DNA of 9,602 nt from Oligoflexia bacterium (GCA_903842755.1 CAIMNF010000257.1:1-9602), one strand, 5' to 3'. Positions 1-6,881 are shown, numbered from the stretch's first letter. The notes: generated by a model not told the origin, from the sequence alone. A program made the numbers and translations.

Positions 1-1084
1 CAAAATCACAAAAGCGCTTGAACGCTTCTTGGGTGCACTTGCCTTCTTTAATGGAAAAGTGCTGGCCTTCGAAATCGATCTCTAATTTTTCAAAGGTAAT
101 CTTTTCCGAGTTTCCTAATCTCCGCTTCGATTGGCCTAATTGAGCGAAAGCCGCGCTTAAAATCGTCTCGGCAAAATTACCATAAACGCGATTACGTAGC
201 GAAACTTTCTTAGCATTGAGCGGATTTTGAATTTGAATCCATTGTTCGTTTTGCCAAAGATAGGTTTCTGCTTCGTCGCCTTCGGGCGTAGAATAAACGA
301 AAGTACTGGAGGGGTTAAAGTGGAGGCTACCGGTTTGGGTTTCGTGACTAAATAACCCAGTCTTACAATCGGCAACAAGCCACAGCGTATCGAATAAAAG
401 CTTACTTTTTAAAAGCAAGTAATGCCCGGCAAAGTTAGGGTGAGTCAGGTCGGGGTGTTCATCTAAAATAAACTTTTTCGCTTCCTGGGCCCTAAAAAAA
501 GAAGAATAATCCAATGCTTTACATGGCGAAGACAACGGAACCGGATATTTTGGAAACAGCGATTCGTATTGATGGAGCTGTGCAATCGCATCGGCGTTGC
601 GGTCGCTCGCGCTAGGGTCTTTGGCGTTACTTGGTTCGCTCGTGAGGGGGTGCGAAACTTCGGCATTCGTCCAGTGGTCCCCCTCCCATAGTTTTAAATT
701 GGCGGAAGCTTTTTCTGCGGTGACGATTACTAGGTTACTGTTCCGTGTAAATTCCAAACTCCCATACAGCGTTTCGTGGAAGATTTTTCCCGTGGAGCAT
801 TCTGCAATCATCCATTGCGTTTCTAACATCAGCGGGTTCTTGAGCAATAAAAACCGCCCCGCAAAGTTTGCATGGGTTAAGTCACCGCTGGAGGTCAGGA
901 TCGACGCCTTTGAGTTTTGTGCTTTGAAGTAGGAATTAAAATCAATCGGCTTGCAGGGTTCGCCCATGGGGGTGCTGGGATGAAGGGCAAACTCGCTGGT
1001 GTTATCGGCAGATGCAATCCGCGGCAGGATCGCCAGGATTACAAGTGCGGCATTCAAGATCGGGTGAACGTGGTAACGGATCAT
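1..1084 (-). CDS. Exported protein with a tandemly duplicated NFAG domain, 3' end beyond the window
   Basis: The frame opens at an ATG whose first bases overlap the TGA of the upstream exonuclease gene (ATGA) and stays open for 361 codons to the left edge, so the C-terminus is missing. Residues 1-26 look like a Sec signal peptide: basic start, hydrophobic stretch from about residue 9, and an Ala-Ser-Ala cleavage site before Asp27. The mature part holds two copies of one domain, at residues 42-112 and 186-256. They align without gaps at an offset of exactly 144 residues with 37 of 71 positions identical by my count. Shared marks are a Pro-Cys-Lys start, DLTHxNFAGxxLLLK, an invariant Trp (91/235), a second Cys (96/240) and HET (103-105/247-249). 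Two Cys per repeat in an exported protein could form a disulfide. From memory, the NFAGHY string recurs in uncharacterised bacterial proteins; function is unknown. There is no clear Shine-Dalgarno, so translation is probably coupled to the exonuclease gene. Confidence 0.85.
   Translation of the reverse strand, partial: MIRYHVHPILNAALVILAILPRIASADNTSEFALHPSTPMGEPCKPIDFNSYFKAQNSKASILTSSGDLTHANFAGRFLLLKNPLMLETQWMIAECSTGKIFHETLYGSLEFTRNSNLVIVTAEKASANLKLWEGDHWTNAEVSHPLTSEPSNAKDPSASDRNADAIAQLHQYESLFPKYPVPLSSPCKALDYSSFFRAQEAKKFILDEHPDLTHPNFAGHYLLLKSKLLFDTLWLVADCKTGLFSHETQTGSLHFNPSSTFVYSTPEGDEAETYLWQNEQWIQIQNPLNAKKVSLRNRVYGNFAETILSAAFAQLGQSKRRLGNSEKITFEKLEIDFEGQHFSIKEGKCTQEAFKRFCDF
317..529 (-). repeat. 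Duplicated domain, copy B (residues 186-256)
   Basis: Second copy, exactly 144 residues after copy A: Cys188, DLTHPNFAG at 212-220, Trp235, Cys240 and His247-Glu248-Thr249. A polar linker rich in Ser, Asp and Asn (about 145-170) separates the two copies. Confidence 0.8.
749..961 (-). repeat. Duplicated domain, copy A (residues 42-112)
   Basis: First copy of the protein-level repeat in the exported protein at 1-1084. It contains Cys44, the DLTHANFAG motif at 68-76, Trp91, Cys96 and His103-Glu104-Thr105. It is recognisable in protein but diverged in DNA, so the duplication is old. Confidence 0.8.
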
Positions 1085-1971
1085 TGGGCTTTAAATTGAT
1101 CGACGGGTTGGATTTCGACCGTTTTTCCACGAAAACTGCCCAAATAGACGGTTTTTTCAAGCCAGTCTTTTTCGGAGGCGACCTCTTCTTTGGCGATTTG
1201 CTTCGTCCAAACACGGTTTTGACCGTCCCAGCGGTAATTCCGATTTTTTAAAAAATCTTTCGATTCAAAGGGCGCGGCCGTTGCAATCATGTGGACGACG
1301 GGCTTTCGCGCATTGTTCACTAACTCCAGCAGGTAAGGCGTGTTTGTGGAGGCATCGCTAAAGGTGAGCAAGTATAGCAACGAGTCCGCGTCGGCAAGGG
1401 CACGATGGGCATCATTAAAAAAACCGTGAAACACGGACAGCATTTCTAGCTTCTGCGTAGGGAAGCCCTTTGCAGTCCAATCAATTTGCCGTAAGCTACA
1501 GGCCCAAATTTTTTCGGAGGATACGGTGGATTGTTGATCGACGAAGGGCCGGTCAAATGCGGCATTGTGGGCAATCAACAGGTGGGAGGTGGAAAAAAGA
1601 GCATTCACCGCGCTCCAATCTATCGATTGGCCTTTTAATTGTTCGTCGGTAATGCCGGTTAATGCTTTGATTTCTTCCGAGAGCGGCTCACCCGGGTCTT
1701 GAAAACCGGAGTAGTGCTTTTCTAAGCTCAAAAGCTCGCCGGTCACCCGGTTGAATTTAAATTGGCGGACACCGATTTCAATAATTTGGTCTTTTTCATT
1801 GGAGAGCCCTGTGCTTTCAATGTCGATGACCGCACCGACGCGGATTTCGGTTGCGTGTAAGGCCTCCCATTCCGGGGTAAAATAAGCGGGAAATTTGAAA
1901 TGTGCGAGTTCTAATTGCCTAAGGGTGATGGTTTTTCCGTCTGCCGATTTTCCAAGCCATTTAAATGTCAC
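1081..1971 (-). CDS. DEDDh 3'-5' exonuclease, DnaQ/DNA polymerase III epsilon-like
   Basis: This 296-residue protein has the three Exo motifs of the DEDDh family: Asp50-Ile-Glu52 (Exo I), His135-Asn-x3-Asp140 (Exo II) and His189-x4-Asp194 (Exo III). These residues bind two metal ions and remove nucleotides from 3' ends. About 45 residues precede Exo I, which is longer than in the minimal domain. After the nuclease, residues 225-258 form a small module (Pro-Phe-Glu-x-Lys-Asp-x-Leu-Lys-x-Arg-x-Tyr-x-Trp, then Val-Trp) that I recall from other stand-alone epsilon-like exonucleases. Start is GTG at 1971-1969 with a strong GGAGGT five bases upstream; no ATG fits as well. It overlaps the next gene by ATGA. 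It could act in repair or RNA processing rather than as the replicase proofreader, since there is no sign of a polymerase-binding tail; this last point is inference. Confidence 0.9.
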   Translation of the reverse strand: MTFKWLGKSADGKTITLRQLELAHFKFPAYFTPEWEALHATEIRVGAVIDIESTGLSNEKDQIIEIGVRQFKFNRVTGELLSLEKHYSGFQDPGEPLSEEIKALTGITDEQLKGQSIDWSAVNALFSTSHLLIAHNAAFDRPFVDQQSTVSSEKIWACSLRQIDWTAKGFPTQKLEMLSVFHGFFNDAHRALADADSLLYLLTFSDASTNTPYLLELVNNARKPVVHMIATAAPFESKDFLKNRNYRWDGQNRVWTKQIAKEEVASEKDWLEKTVYLGSFRGKTVEIQPVDQFKAQ

Positions 1972-1975
1972 CTAA

Positions 1976-1981
1976 ACCTCC
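1976..1981 (-). promoter_or_regulatory. Shine-Dalgarno GGAGGT that fixes the GTG start of the exonuclease
   Basis: On the minus strand GGAGG lies five bases before GTG at 1971-1969, in the 37-bp divergent gap to the helicase gene. It is the best Shine-Dalgarno in the window. Confidence 0.8.
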
Positions 1982-2008
1982 AATTGTGTGCTAACATAAA
2001 ACAACGAA

Positions 2009-3208
2009 ATGACCACAAATGCAACTGACAACAAGACGTGGCAGTCTTTAGGTCTTAGAGAAGAATTAATTACGCTCATCACAAAAAGCGGTTTTGAACG
2101 CCCAACAGCAGTACAAGCGGGGGCGATTCCTAGTGCTTTGCAATCCAAGGATTTGGTCGTATCTGCACAAACGGGAACGGGCAAAACGGCGGCCTTTTGT
2201 TTTCCGATCCTGGAGCGGGTATTTGGCCGGCAAGGAACTTACGGATTGGTGCTGTCCCCGACCCGCGAAATTGCGCTACAAACCCAAGCGGTGTTAAATC
2301 AGTTTGGTGATCCTTTGGGAATTAAATCGGTGGCCTTGATTGGGGGTACGCCTTTAAGAAATGACGAAGTCGAGCTTCGCAATTACCCCCAAATTATTGT
2401 GGCCACGCCAGGACGGATTTGTGATCACCTGGAGCGGGGAAATATTTGGCTAGAATACCTAGAAGTGCTGGTGCTGGACGAAGCCGATAAAATGCTCGAC
2501 ATGGGCTTTGCAGATCAGCTGAATCAAATTTTAAGCCAGACCTCGCCCAACCGGCAGACGTTGCTTTTTTCGGCAACTCTTTCACCTAAAGTGGAAAAGC
2601 TTGCGCAAAAAATCCTGTACCAACCGGAACGGATTCAAATCGGCAAGCCGACCCGGGCTGCGGTGACTGTACAGCAAGAATTTATTTTTACCGAAGAAGA
2701 GACCAAGTTTAAAAAACTCGAAGACCTGTTGTACGATGAGCCCGGAACAACGATTGTGTTTTGTCGCTCCAAAGACAGTGCTGCCAAATTGTGGCGCTCC
2801 TTGCGAAACAGAGGGTTTCATCAGGCCACTCAATTGCATTCGGATTTGCCGCAAGCGGCGCGCGAAGAAGCGCTGGTTGATTTTAAAAGCGGAAAGTATC
2901 GAGTCCTGATTGCAACCGATGTGGTCGGTCGCGGAATTCACGTGGATGCCGTTGCCCATGTGATTAACTATGATTTTCCGCGCGATGCAGACGATTATAT
3001 TCATCGAATCGGGCGCACCGGCCGCGCCGAAAGCGAAGGAAAAGCCACCAGTTTTGTCACGCATCGGGATCACTTAACGTTGAACAAAGTGGAGAAAACG
3101 TTAGGGAGAAAAATCGATCGTCCAAGCAACGGAGCGGAACCGCGAAAAAATCATGCGAAGAAACCTGGATCGGCTCCGAAGCGTTTTTCTCCGCCTAATC
3201 GAAAGTAA
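2009..3208 (+). CDS. DEAD-box ATP-dependent RNA helicase (RhlE/RhlB-like)
   Basis: All helicase-core motifs are present in the 399 residues: Q motif with Phe29 and Gln36, motif I AQTGTGKT (53-60), Ia PTREIA (84-89), Ib TPGR (133-136), II DEAD (157-160), III SAT (188-190), V ATDVVGRGIH (302-311) and VI HRIGRTGR (332-339). The core uses ATP to unwind short RNA duplexes in the cytoplasm, typically in ribosome assembly, cold adaptation or mRNA decay. The last 35 residues or so are basic and rich in Lys, Arg and Pro, a usual RNA-binding tail; there is no DbpA-type RNA-binding domain. The overall plan fits RhlE/RhlB-like enzymes, and I cannot pick the subgroup. No Shine-Dalgarno precedes ATG 2009. 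A TAACAT at 1992-1997 could serve as a -10. The 3' end overlaps trmO by 14 bp in the opposite direction. Confidence 0.95.
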   Translation: MTTNATDNKTWQSLGLREELITLITKSGFERPTAVQAGAIPSALQSKDLVVSAQTGTGKTAAFCFPILERVFGRQGTYGLVLSPTREIALQTQAVLNQFGDPLGIKSVALIGGTPLRNDEVELRNYPQIIVATPGRICDHLERGNIWLEYLEVLVLDEADKMLDMGFADQLNQILSQTSPNRQTLLFSATLSPKVEKLAQKILYQPERIQIGKPTRAAVTVQQEFIFTEEETKFKKLEDLLYDEPGTTIVFCRSKDSAAKLWRSLRNRGFHQATQLHSDLPQAAREEALVDFKSGKYRVLIATDVVGRGIHVDAVAHVINYDFPRDADDYIHRIGRTGRAESEGKATSFVTHRDHLTLNKVEKTLGRKIDRPSNGAEPRKNHAKKPGSAPKRFSPPNRK

Positions 3209-4025
3209 GCACGCGCACTTCGGTCACCCAAATGCCTTTATTTTTGATTTTCCAATGCACATCAAAATTTAAAATGCGAAACGCAAACGGTCGTCCCTCG
3301 TTTTCTTCGGCAGCGATTGGCATTGCTTTTCGCTGCGAGGTCGGACGCGGATCAAAGCTTAGCAATTGCGTGACCAAGGTCTTTAAATCTCCGCCCGTGC
3401 GGGCCCGATGTTGGTCACGGTAAGAGTCGATCACCGCTAAGCTCGCGTCTGAAAATTGCACCGAATATTGCGGAATTTTGCTTTCGGTCCAACCCGGCGT
3501 CGCGTCTGGAATCTGATCTGCATAGGGGACGTAAGGCTTCAGATCTAAAACGGGAGTTCCGTCTAACAAATCGACTCCGCTCAGGTGCAATTCAATTCCT
3601 CCGGGAGCTTGAAAGTCAATTTGCTCGAGCTTTACTACGGACATACCAATTGGATTAGGACGGTGAGGCGAACGGGAGGCGAAGACGCCTACTTTTTCTG
3701 GCGCGTCGATCCGCGGCGGAGAGATTAGAGCGCGCCACGGTAGGCGGAGGGACTGGGGCGATTCGGTGGTAGGCGGTCCTTCTGTTTCGGCAGGGGCTTG
3801 GCCGTTCGAAAGGTGCTCGTGAAAAACAAAAATAACCCAAACATGGCTAAACCCCTCCAAATGCCTTAAAGAATCGCGAAACAAAGGCTCGGGGATTAGT
3901 TTCAAAATAGCTCTTGCCTCGCGGATCATTAGGGACTGCCTGGGAACCCCAAATTTTTCCTTAAAGCAGCTTTGAATCGTCCCGATTGCTTTAAATTGAA
4001 ACGGGGTTGTGCTTAAAGACTGCAT
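3195..4025 (-). CDS. trmO: tRNA (N6-threonylcarbamoyladenosine37-N6)-methyltransferase TrmO
   Basis: Family hallmarks appear in order: the start strand F-x-x-IGTI (residues 11-17), FGVPRQ (25-30), HLEGFSHVW (55-63), the signature RSPHRPNPIG (118-127), DGTPVLDLKPYVPYAD (155-170) and a C-terminal LSFDPRPTSQR. TrmO (formerly YaeB/UPF0066) is a beta-barrel SAM enzyme that adds the N6-methyl group to t6A at position 37 of tRNA-Thr, tuning decoding next to the anticodon. At 276 residues it is somewhat longer than the E. coli protein (about 235); extra length lies around 75-100 (polar, Pro- and Glu-rich) and in the C-terminal part. Start ATG 4025 places the first conserved strand close to the N-terminus. 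No Shine-Dalgarno is visible. TATAAA ends five bases before the ATG, so the message may be leaderless. It overlaps the helicase gene tail to tail by 14 bp. Confidence 0.92.
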   Translation of the reverse strand: MQSLSTTPFQFKAIGTIQSCFKEKFGVPRQSLMIREARAILKLIPEPLFRDSLRHLEGFSHVWVIFVFHEHLSNGQAPAETEGPPTTESPQSLRLPWRALISPPRIDAPEKVGVFASRSPHRPNPIGMSVVKLEQIDFQAPGGIELHLSGVDLLDGTPVLDLKPYVPYADQIPDATPGWTESKIPQYSVQFSDASLAVIDSYRDQHRARTGGDLKTLVTQLLSFDPRPTSQRKAMPIAAEENEGRPFAFRILNFDVHWKIKNKGIWVTEVRVLTFD

Positions 4026-4030
4026 GATTC

Positions 4031-4059
4031 TTTATAGCGCAATTCATTTGCCAACTGAA
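4031..4059 (-). promoter_or_regulatory. Possible trmO promoter, -10 TATAAA next to the start codon
   Basis: Minus strand: TTCAGT (4059-4054), 17 bases, TATAAA (4036-4031), then five bases to ATG 4025. The -10 is good and the -35 is weak (3 of 6). Spacing would start the transcript at or near the A of the ATG. Confidence 0.4.
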
Positions 4060-4076
4060 CCCGTTTCAGCAATGAT
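4048..4076 (+). promoter_or_regulatory. Sigma70-like promoter for the small gene and ung
   Basis: TTGCCA (4048-4053, 5 of 6 to TTGACA), 17 bases, AATGAT (4071-4076, 4 of 6 to TATAAT), then eight bases to ATG 4085. It shares 12 bp with the possible trmO promoter on the other strand, so polymerase could probably hold only one at a time. Confidence 0.5.
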
Positions 4077-4084
4077 TTTTCGGC

Positions 4085-4390
4085 ATGCGAACCGTGTCGA
4101 TGGATATTCATATTGAATACTTGTTGTATTTTTTGGAGGACGAACTTCAAGGTTTAGAGGGACTAAGGATTCATCCGGTTGCACCCGCAGGGACCACGAA
4201 AAGTCCAGATTTGCCGCAGGATTACGATCCAAACGAAAATCATGTTCATTTACAGCGCGGGGTAAGAATCCGGGCGGGAAGCCGGGAATATTTTTTCCCC
4301 GCGAGCTGGGTGGTGAACCACCAAATGGATTTAATTAAAAACCAAGCCGTAGAAATTAAAGAGTATTGGTTGGCCAATGGTCGATTTTAA
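4085..4390 (+). CDS. Small protein of unknown function upstream of and overlapping ung
   Basis: The 101-residue protein has no signal peptide, membrane segment or motif that I recognise. It begins with an acidic amphipathic helix-like stretch (residues 9-24, with Tyr-Leu-Leu-Tyr-Phe-Leu). A polar middle rich in Pro and Asp follows, then what look like beta strands (VHLQRGVRIRAG, EYFFPASWV), and it ends Tyr-Trp-Leu-Ala-Asn-Gly-Arg-Phe. It is probably a small cytoplasmic alpha/beta protein. Its last 14 bases overlap the start of ung, so the two are likely co-transcribed and coupled. There is no Shine-Dalgarno. A promoter with its -10 ending eight bases upstream supports ATG 4085, although ATG 4100 (Met6) is an alternative. 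The gap after trmO and the coupling to ung support a real gene, but no homology is known to me. Confidence 0.7.
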   Translation: MRTVSMDIHIEYLLYFLEDELQGLEGLRIHPVAPAGTTKSPDLPQDYDPNENHVHLQRGVRIRAGSREYFFPASWVVNHQMDLIKNQAVEIKEYWLANGRF

Positions 4391-5090
4391 TTTGCCTAAT
4401 GAATGGAAAAATAAACTGCAGCCCACCTTTCAAGAAAGTTGGTTTGTAGAACTCACGCAATTTTTAGACAAAGAGGCAAACGAAAAAAAGAGTGTATATC
4501 CACCGGCAAAAGATCGCTTCCGCGCAATTCGTGATCTTGATTTTTCTAAAGTGAAAGTGGTCATTTTAGGGCAAGACCCTTATCACGGCGCAGGGCAAGC
4601 GATGGGCTTAAGTTTTGCCGTTCCCAACGATTGCAAACCTAAGCCGCCAAGTTTGCAAAACATCTTTAAAGAATTGAAAAGCGATTTAGGAATCGAGATT
4701 AATCCAGATCATTCTGACCTTACCGGTTGGGTTCAGCAAGGGGTTTTGTTATTGAATACCGTCTTAACCGTTCGCGCGGGTGAGCCTCTTTCGCATCGAA
4801 ATCAAGGGTGGGAAAAGTTTTCGGATCGAGTGATGACTCTTTTAGGTAATCGGGCCGACCCGATGGTGTTCATCCTTTGGGGAAGTCATGCGCAGAAATT
4901 TAAAGAAAAAATTAATTTAGTCGTTCACGCGGTGATCGAATCGCCGCATCCATCGCCGCTTTCGTCGTATCGTGGTTTTTTTGGGTCCAAACCTTTCTCT
5001 AAGACCAATGCTTATTTGAAGCAGTGGGATAAAGAAGAAATCGATTGGGGAAAAATTTCTGGGCTCAATACGCATCCACCCACCCTGTAG
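4377..5090 (+). CDS. ung: Uracil-DNA glycosylase, family 1
   Basis: The enzyme cuts the glycosidic bond of uracil in DNA, the first step of base excision repair after cytosine deamination or dUTP incorporation. The catalytic water-activating loop GQDPYHG is at 65-71, with Asp67 as general base (Asp64 in E. coli). The uracil-binding stretch with Asn in LLNTVLTV lies near 125, and the minor-groove loop HPSPLSSYRGFFG starts at His191 (His187 in E. coli), with Leu195 as the intercalating Leu. At 237 residues it is full length (E. coli about 229). The ATG at 4377 overlaps the end of the small upstream gene and has only a poor Shine-Dalgarno, so translation is probably coupled. The 3' end overlaps the lipoprotein gene tail to tail by 26 bp. 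Confidence 0.97.
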   Translation: MVDFNLPNEWKNKLQPTFQESWFVELTQFLDKEANEKKSVYPPAKDRFRAIRDLDFSKVKVVILGQDPYHGAGQAMGLSFAVPNDCKPKPPSLQNIFKELKSDLGIEINPDHSDLTGWVQQGVLLLNTVLTVRAGEPLSHRNQGWEKFSDRVMTLLGNRADPMVFILWGSHAQKFKEKINLVVHAVIESPHPSPLSSYRGFFGSKPFSKTNAYLKQWDKEEIDWGKISGLNTHPPTL

Positions 5091-5745
5091 AAAAATTAAA
5101 GGAAGTACCACCGGGAACAGTGACCTGAAGGAGCGATCCGTCCCAGCTCCCCACGGCAGCGGGCGCGGGTGGGGGTTGTGTGGCAGAGTCGGAGTCATCA
5201 ATGTAAACGCAAGCTAGCAAATGCTGGTTGGTGGTAAAGCTTGCCGTTCCATTGAGGGTGCCGTTTTTCCAACCCGCGATACAATTATCGCTCGTGCTAA
5301 TGCTACAGCCAGAAGTGTCACTGCACGTAAGAGTGTCGGCGGCCGAGCTGTTGTCCGAATAATAAAAGCCTTGAACATTTTGGACAATTCCGTTCCAAAA
5401 ATCTTGAATTAAAGCGCGGCAATTGGAATAAGTGGTTCCGGTGCTGTCGATAAAGGAGCCGTTCGCATTGTTGCTGACTAAGATCACGTACACGGGGAAC
5501 CCGGTGGATACGGACGTGCATTGCTGGGTGCTTCCCGTATTCGCGGGGCAGTTGACTTGAACTTGTTTACTGTTCGGTGAGCCGCTGCAGGCGGTTCCAA
5601 ACGCAGCCACGGACTTGGAAACGGAAAGCCCTAATTTGTGGCAAGAAGGATCGTTAAAAAGCTTGTCCAACATCGAGCACGAATCGCCGCAGCCAACCAG
5701 GTTCGTCAAAAGAAATAAAGATAAGAGGAAGTGTGCAAATTTCAT
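5065..5745 (-). CDS. Cys-rich lipoprotein, probably outer-membrane
   Basis: Residues 1-18 form a lipoprotein signal peptide (one Lys, then a Leu/Phe core) ending in the lipobox Leu-Val-Gly-Cys19. Gly at +2 is not an inner-membrane retention signal, so outer-membrane delivery is likely. The mature part (to residue 226) has ten further Cys (23, 35, 53, 66, 76, 109, 141, 147, 155, 179), an even number that would suit five disulfides in the periplasm or on the surface. It is rich in Ser, Thr, Asn and Gly. A Pro/Ala stretch near 190-198 precedes a short C-terminal beta-like part. I recognise no family. ATG 5745 follows the barrel gene by ten bases and has AAGGA at the right spacing, so the two form an operon. 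The last 26 bp overlap ung from the other side. Confidence 0.85.
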   Translation of the reverse strand: MKFAHFLLSLFLLTNLVGCGDSCSMLDKLFNDPSCHKLGLSVSKSVAAFGTACSGSPNSKQVQVNCPANTGSTQQCTSVSTGFPVYVILVSNNANGSFIDSTGTTYSNCRALIQDFWNGIVQNVQGFYYSDNSSAADTLTCSDTSGCSISTSDNCIAGWKNGTLNGTASFTTNQHLLACVYIDDSDSATQPPPAPAAVGSWDGSLLQVTVPGGTSFNFSTGWVDAY

Positions 5746-5750
5746 TTGGT

Positions 5751-5755
5751 TCCTT
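5751..5755 (-). promoter_or_regulatory. Shine-Dalgarno AAGGA for the lipoprotein gene
   Basis: AAGGA directly follows the TGA stop of the barrel gene (5758-5756) and lies five bases before ATG 5745. It fills the whole ten-base gap between the two genes. Confidence 0.75.
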
Positions 5756-6874
5756 TCATCGAAATGTCAGAAAAAGTTGGAAAAAATTATTGGCCACATC
5801 TGCACCGCCTAAAAGTTCTAACCATTCTCGGGCAAAATAAGAAATTCCTCCCGTCAAGTGAAGGCGGCTCGGTAAACCTTCCCACCGTGAGGTTTCTAAA
5901 TAAGTCCCTGCGTGGAGAGTGCCGCGGTCATGGTCAAACAGGGGCCGTCGGTAGCCCAATCGCGGTTCGATGATGGCGTACTGTCCTTTATTTCGAATCA
6001 CGGTTTGGTTAATCGCTGCAGAAAAAGTGTCGTAGGTGAGCTGGCTTCCATTGGCGGTTGGACCAACGAGATCAAGATCAAAGAAAAATTCATTCCGCGA
6101 GTGCGTCGGTTTGTACGAAAGTCCACCCGCAAGAATCCATGGGTAGTGGAGCGCTATATCTTCGGAATATGCTAAGGTGGTCCCTTGTTGGCTTTTAGAC
6201 ACGGACAGGCTTAAATAGTTCGTTGCAGGACTTTTGAACCAGGAGCCGATTGAAAATTGGGAGTTTATTTGATGGATTGCGCCAACGCTAAAACCCAAGG
6301 CCAAGCCCGAACTGTTGTGGGACGCGCCCGAGTTGTCAAAAACGGAAATGGATTGCGTATACAGATTTGAAAAGAAAGAGGCGCCCACCCAAGTGCCCGC
6401 AGAAAGTTCTTTTCCCACGGGAACATTCAATGAAAAGTTATTTGCTTGCGTGAGTACGGGGATTTCGTGGGTAATGTTTTGTGAATCAGAGATACTCACC
6501 TGTGAGTTAATCGAATTTAAATAGCCTGAAAATGCAAAGCCGCCGCCCCACTCACCAAAGTTATAGACGACTCCCCCCATAAAGGTAGACTCCACGACCG
6601 AGTTAGTGCCTTTCATTCCAGGCTCTAAGTTGGACGAGCCTTCGTAGTCGGCGTCAAAATCCCAATCGGCATTTTTGCGGTTTGCTGCGGAAGCTGGGTT
6701 TTCGAAAAACGAGTTGGTTAAGGTCAAGTCGGCCGAGCACGCGCCTCCGATGACCGAGCAAAATGCGCCCTTGGGGTAATCGGCTCGGTATAGGTCATAA
6801 ATACGTGCATGGCTTGAAGGGGCGAAAAAAAAGGTCAACCCACTGACAAGCGGTACAAGGATAATTGACTTCAA
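5756..6874 (-). CDS. Outer-membrane beta-barrel protein, weakly FadL/OMPP1-like
   Basis: The 372-residue product starts with a signal peptide (hydrophobic 4-19, likely cleavage after Ser-His-Ala23). The mature protein alternates polar and aromatic residues in many short strands with Gly/Asn/Ser turns, as in an outer-membrane barrel of perhaps a dozen or more strands. Early features are Cys39 and Cys46, seven apart, and Asn-Pro-Ala-Ser-Ala near 58-62, which recalls the NPA stretch of the FadL/TodX hydrophobic-compound transporters; that match is weak. The C-terminus is FFQLFLTFR: an amphipathic final strand, but ending in Arg instead of the usual terminal Phe. The start is TTG at 6874-6872 with no Shine-Dalgarno. 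A weak -35/-10 pair ends seven bases upstream. It forms an operon with the lipoprotein gene ten bases downstream, so the lipoprotein may be its partner. Confidence 0.8.
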   Translation of the reverse strand: MKSIILVPLVSGLTFFFAPSSHARIYDLYRADYPKGAFCSVIGGACSADLTLTNSFFENPASAANRKNADWDFDADYEGSSNLEPGMKGTNSVVESTFMGGVVYNFGEWGGGFAFSGYLNSINSQVSISDSQNITHEIPVLTQANNFSLNVPVGKELSAGTWVGASFFSNLYTQSISVFDNSGASHNSSGLALGFSVGAIHQINSQFSIGSWFKSPATNYLSLSVSKSQQGTTLAYSEDIALHYPWILAGGLSYKPTHSRNEFFFDLDLVGPTANGSQLTYDTFSAAINQTVIRNKGQYAIIEPRLGYRRPLFDHDRGTLHAGTYLETSRWEGLPSRLHLTGGISYFAREWLELLGGADVANNFFQLFLTFR

Positions 6875-6881
6875 TATGGAC

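Noticed and set aside
597..932. Open frame of 111 codons on the plus strand
   Set aside because: It is antisense to the exported NFAG protein, whose frame shows conserved internal repeats and a signal peptide; there is no Shine-Dalgarno or recognisable product.
2582..3073. Open frame of 163 codons on the minus strand
   Set aside because: It lies wholly inside the DEAD-box helicase gene in the opposite direction; the protein has no coherent domain and the helicase frame has every family motif.
4917..5201. Open frame of 94 codons on the minus strand across the ung/lipoprotein junction
   Set aside because: It sits antisense to the catalytic HPSPLS region of ung and out of frame with the lipoprotein; the product is low-complexity and Pro/Arg-rich.
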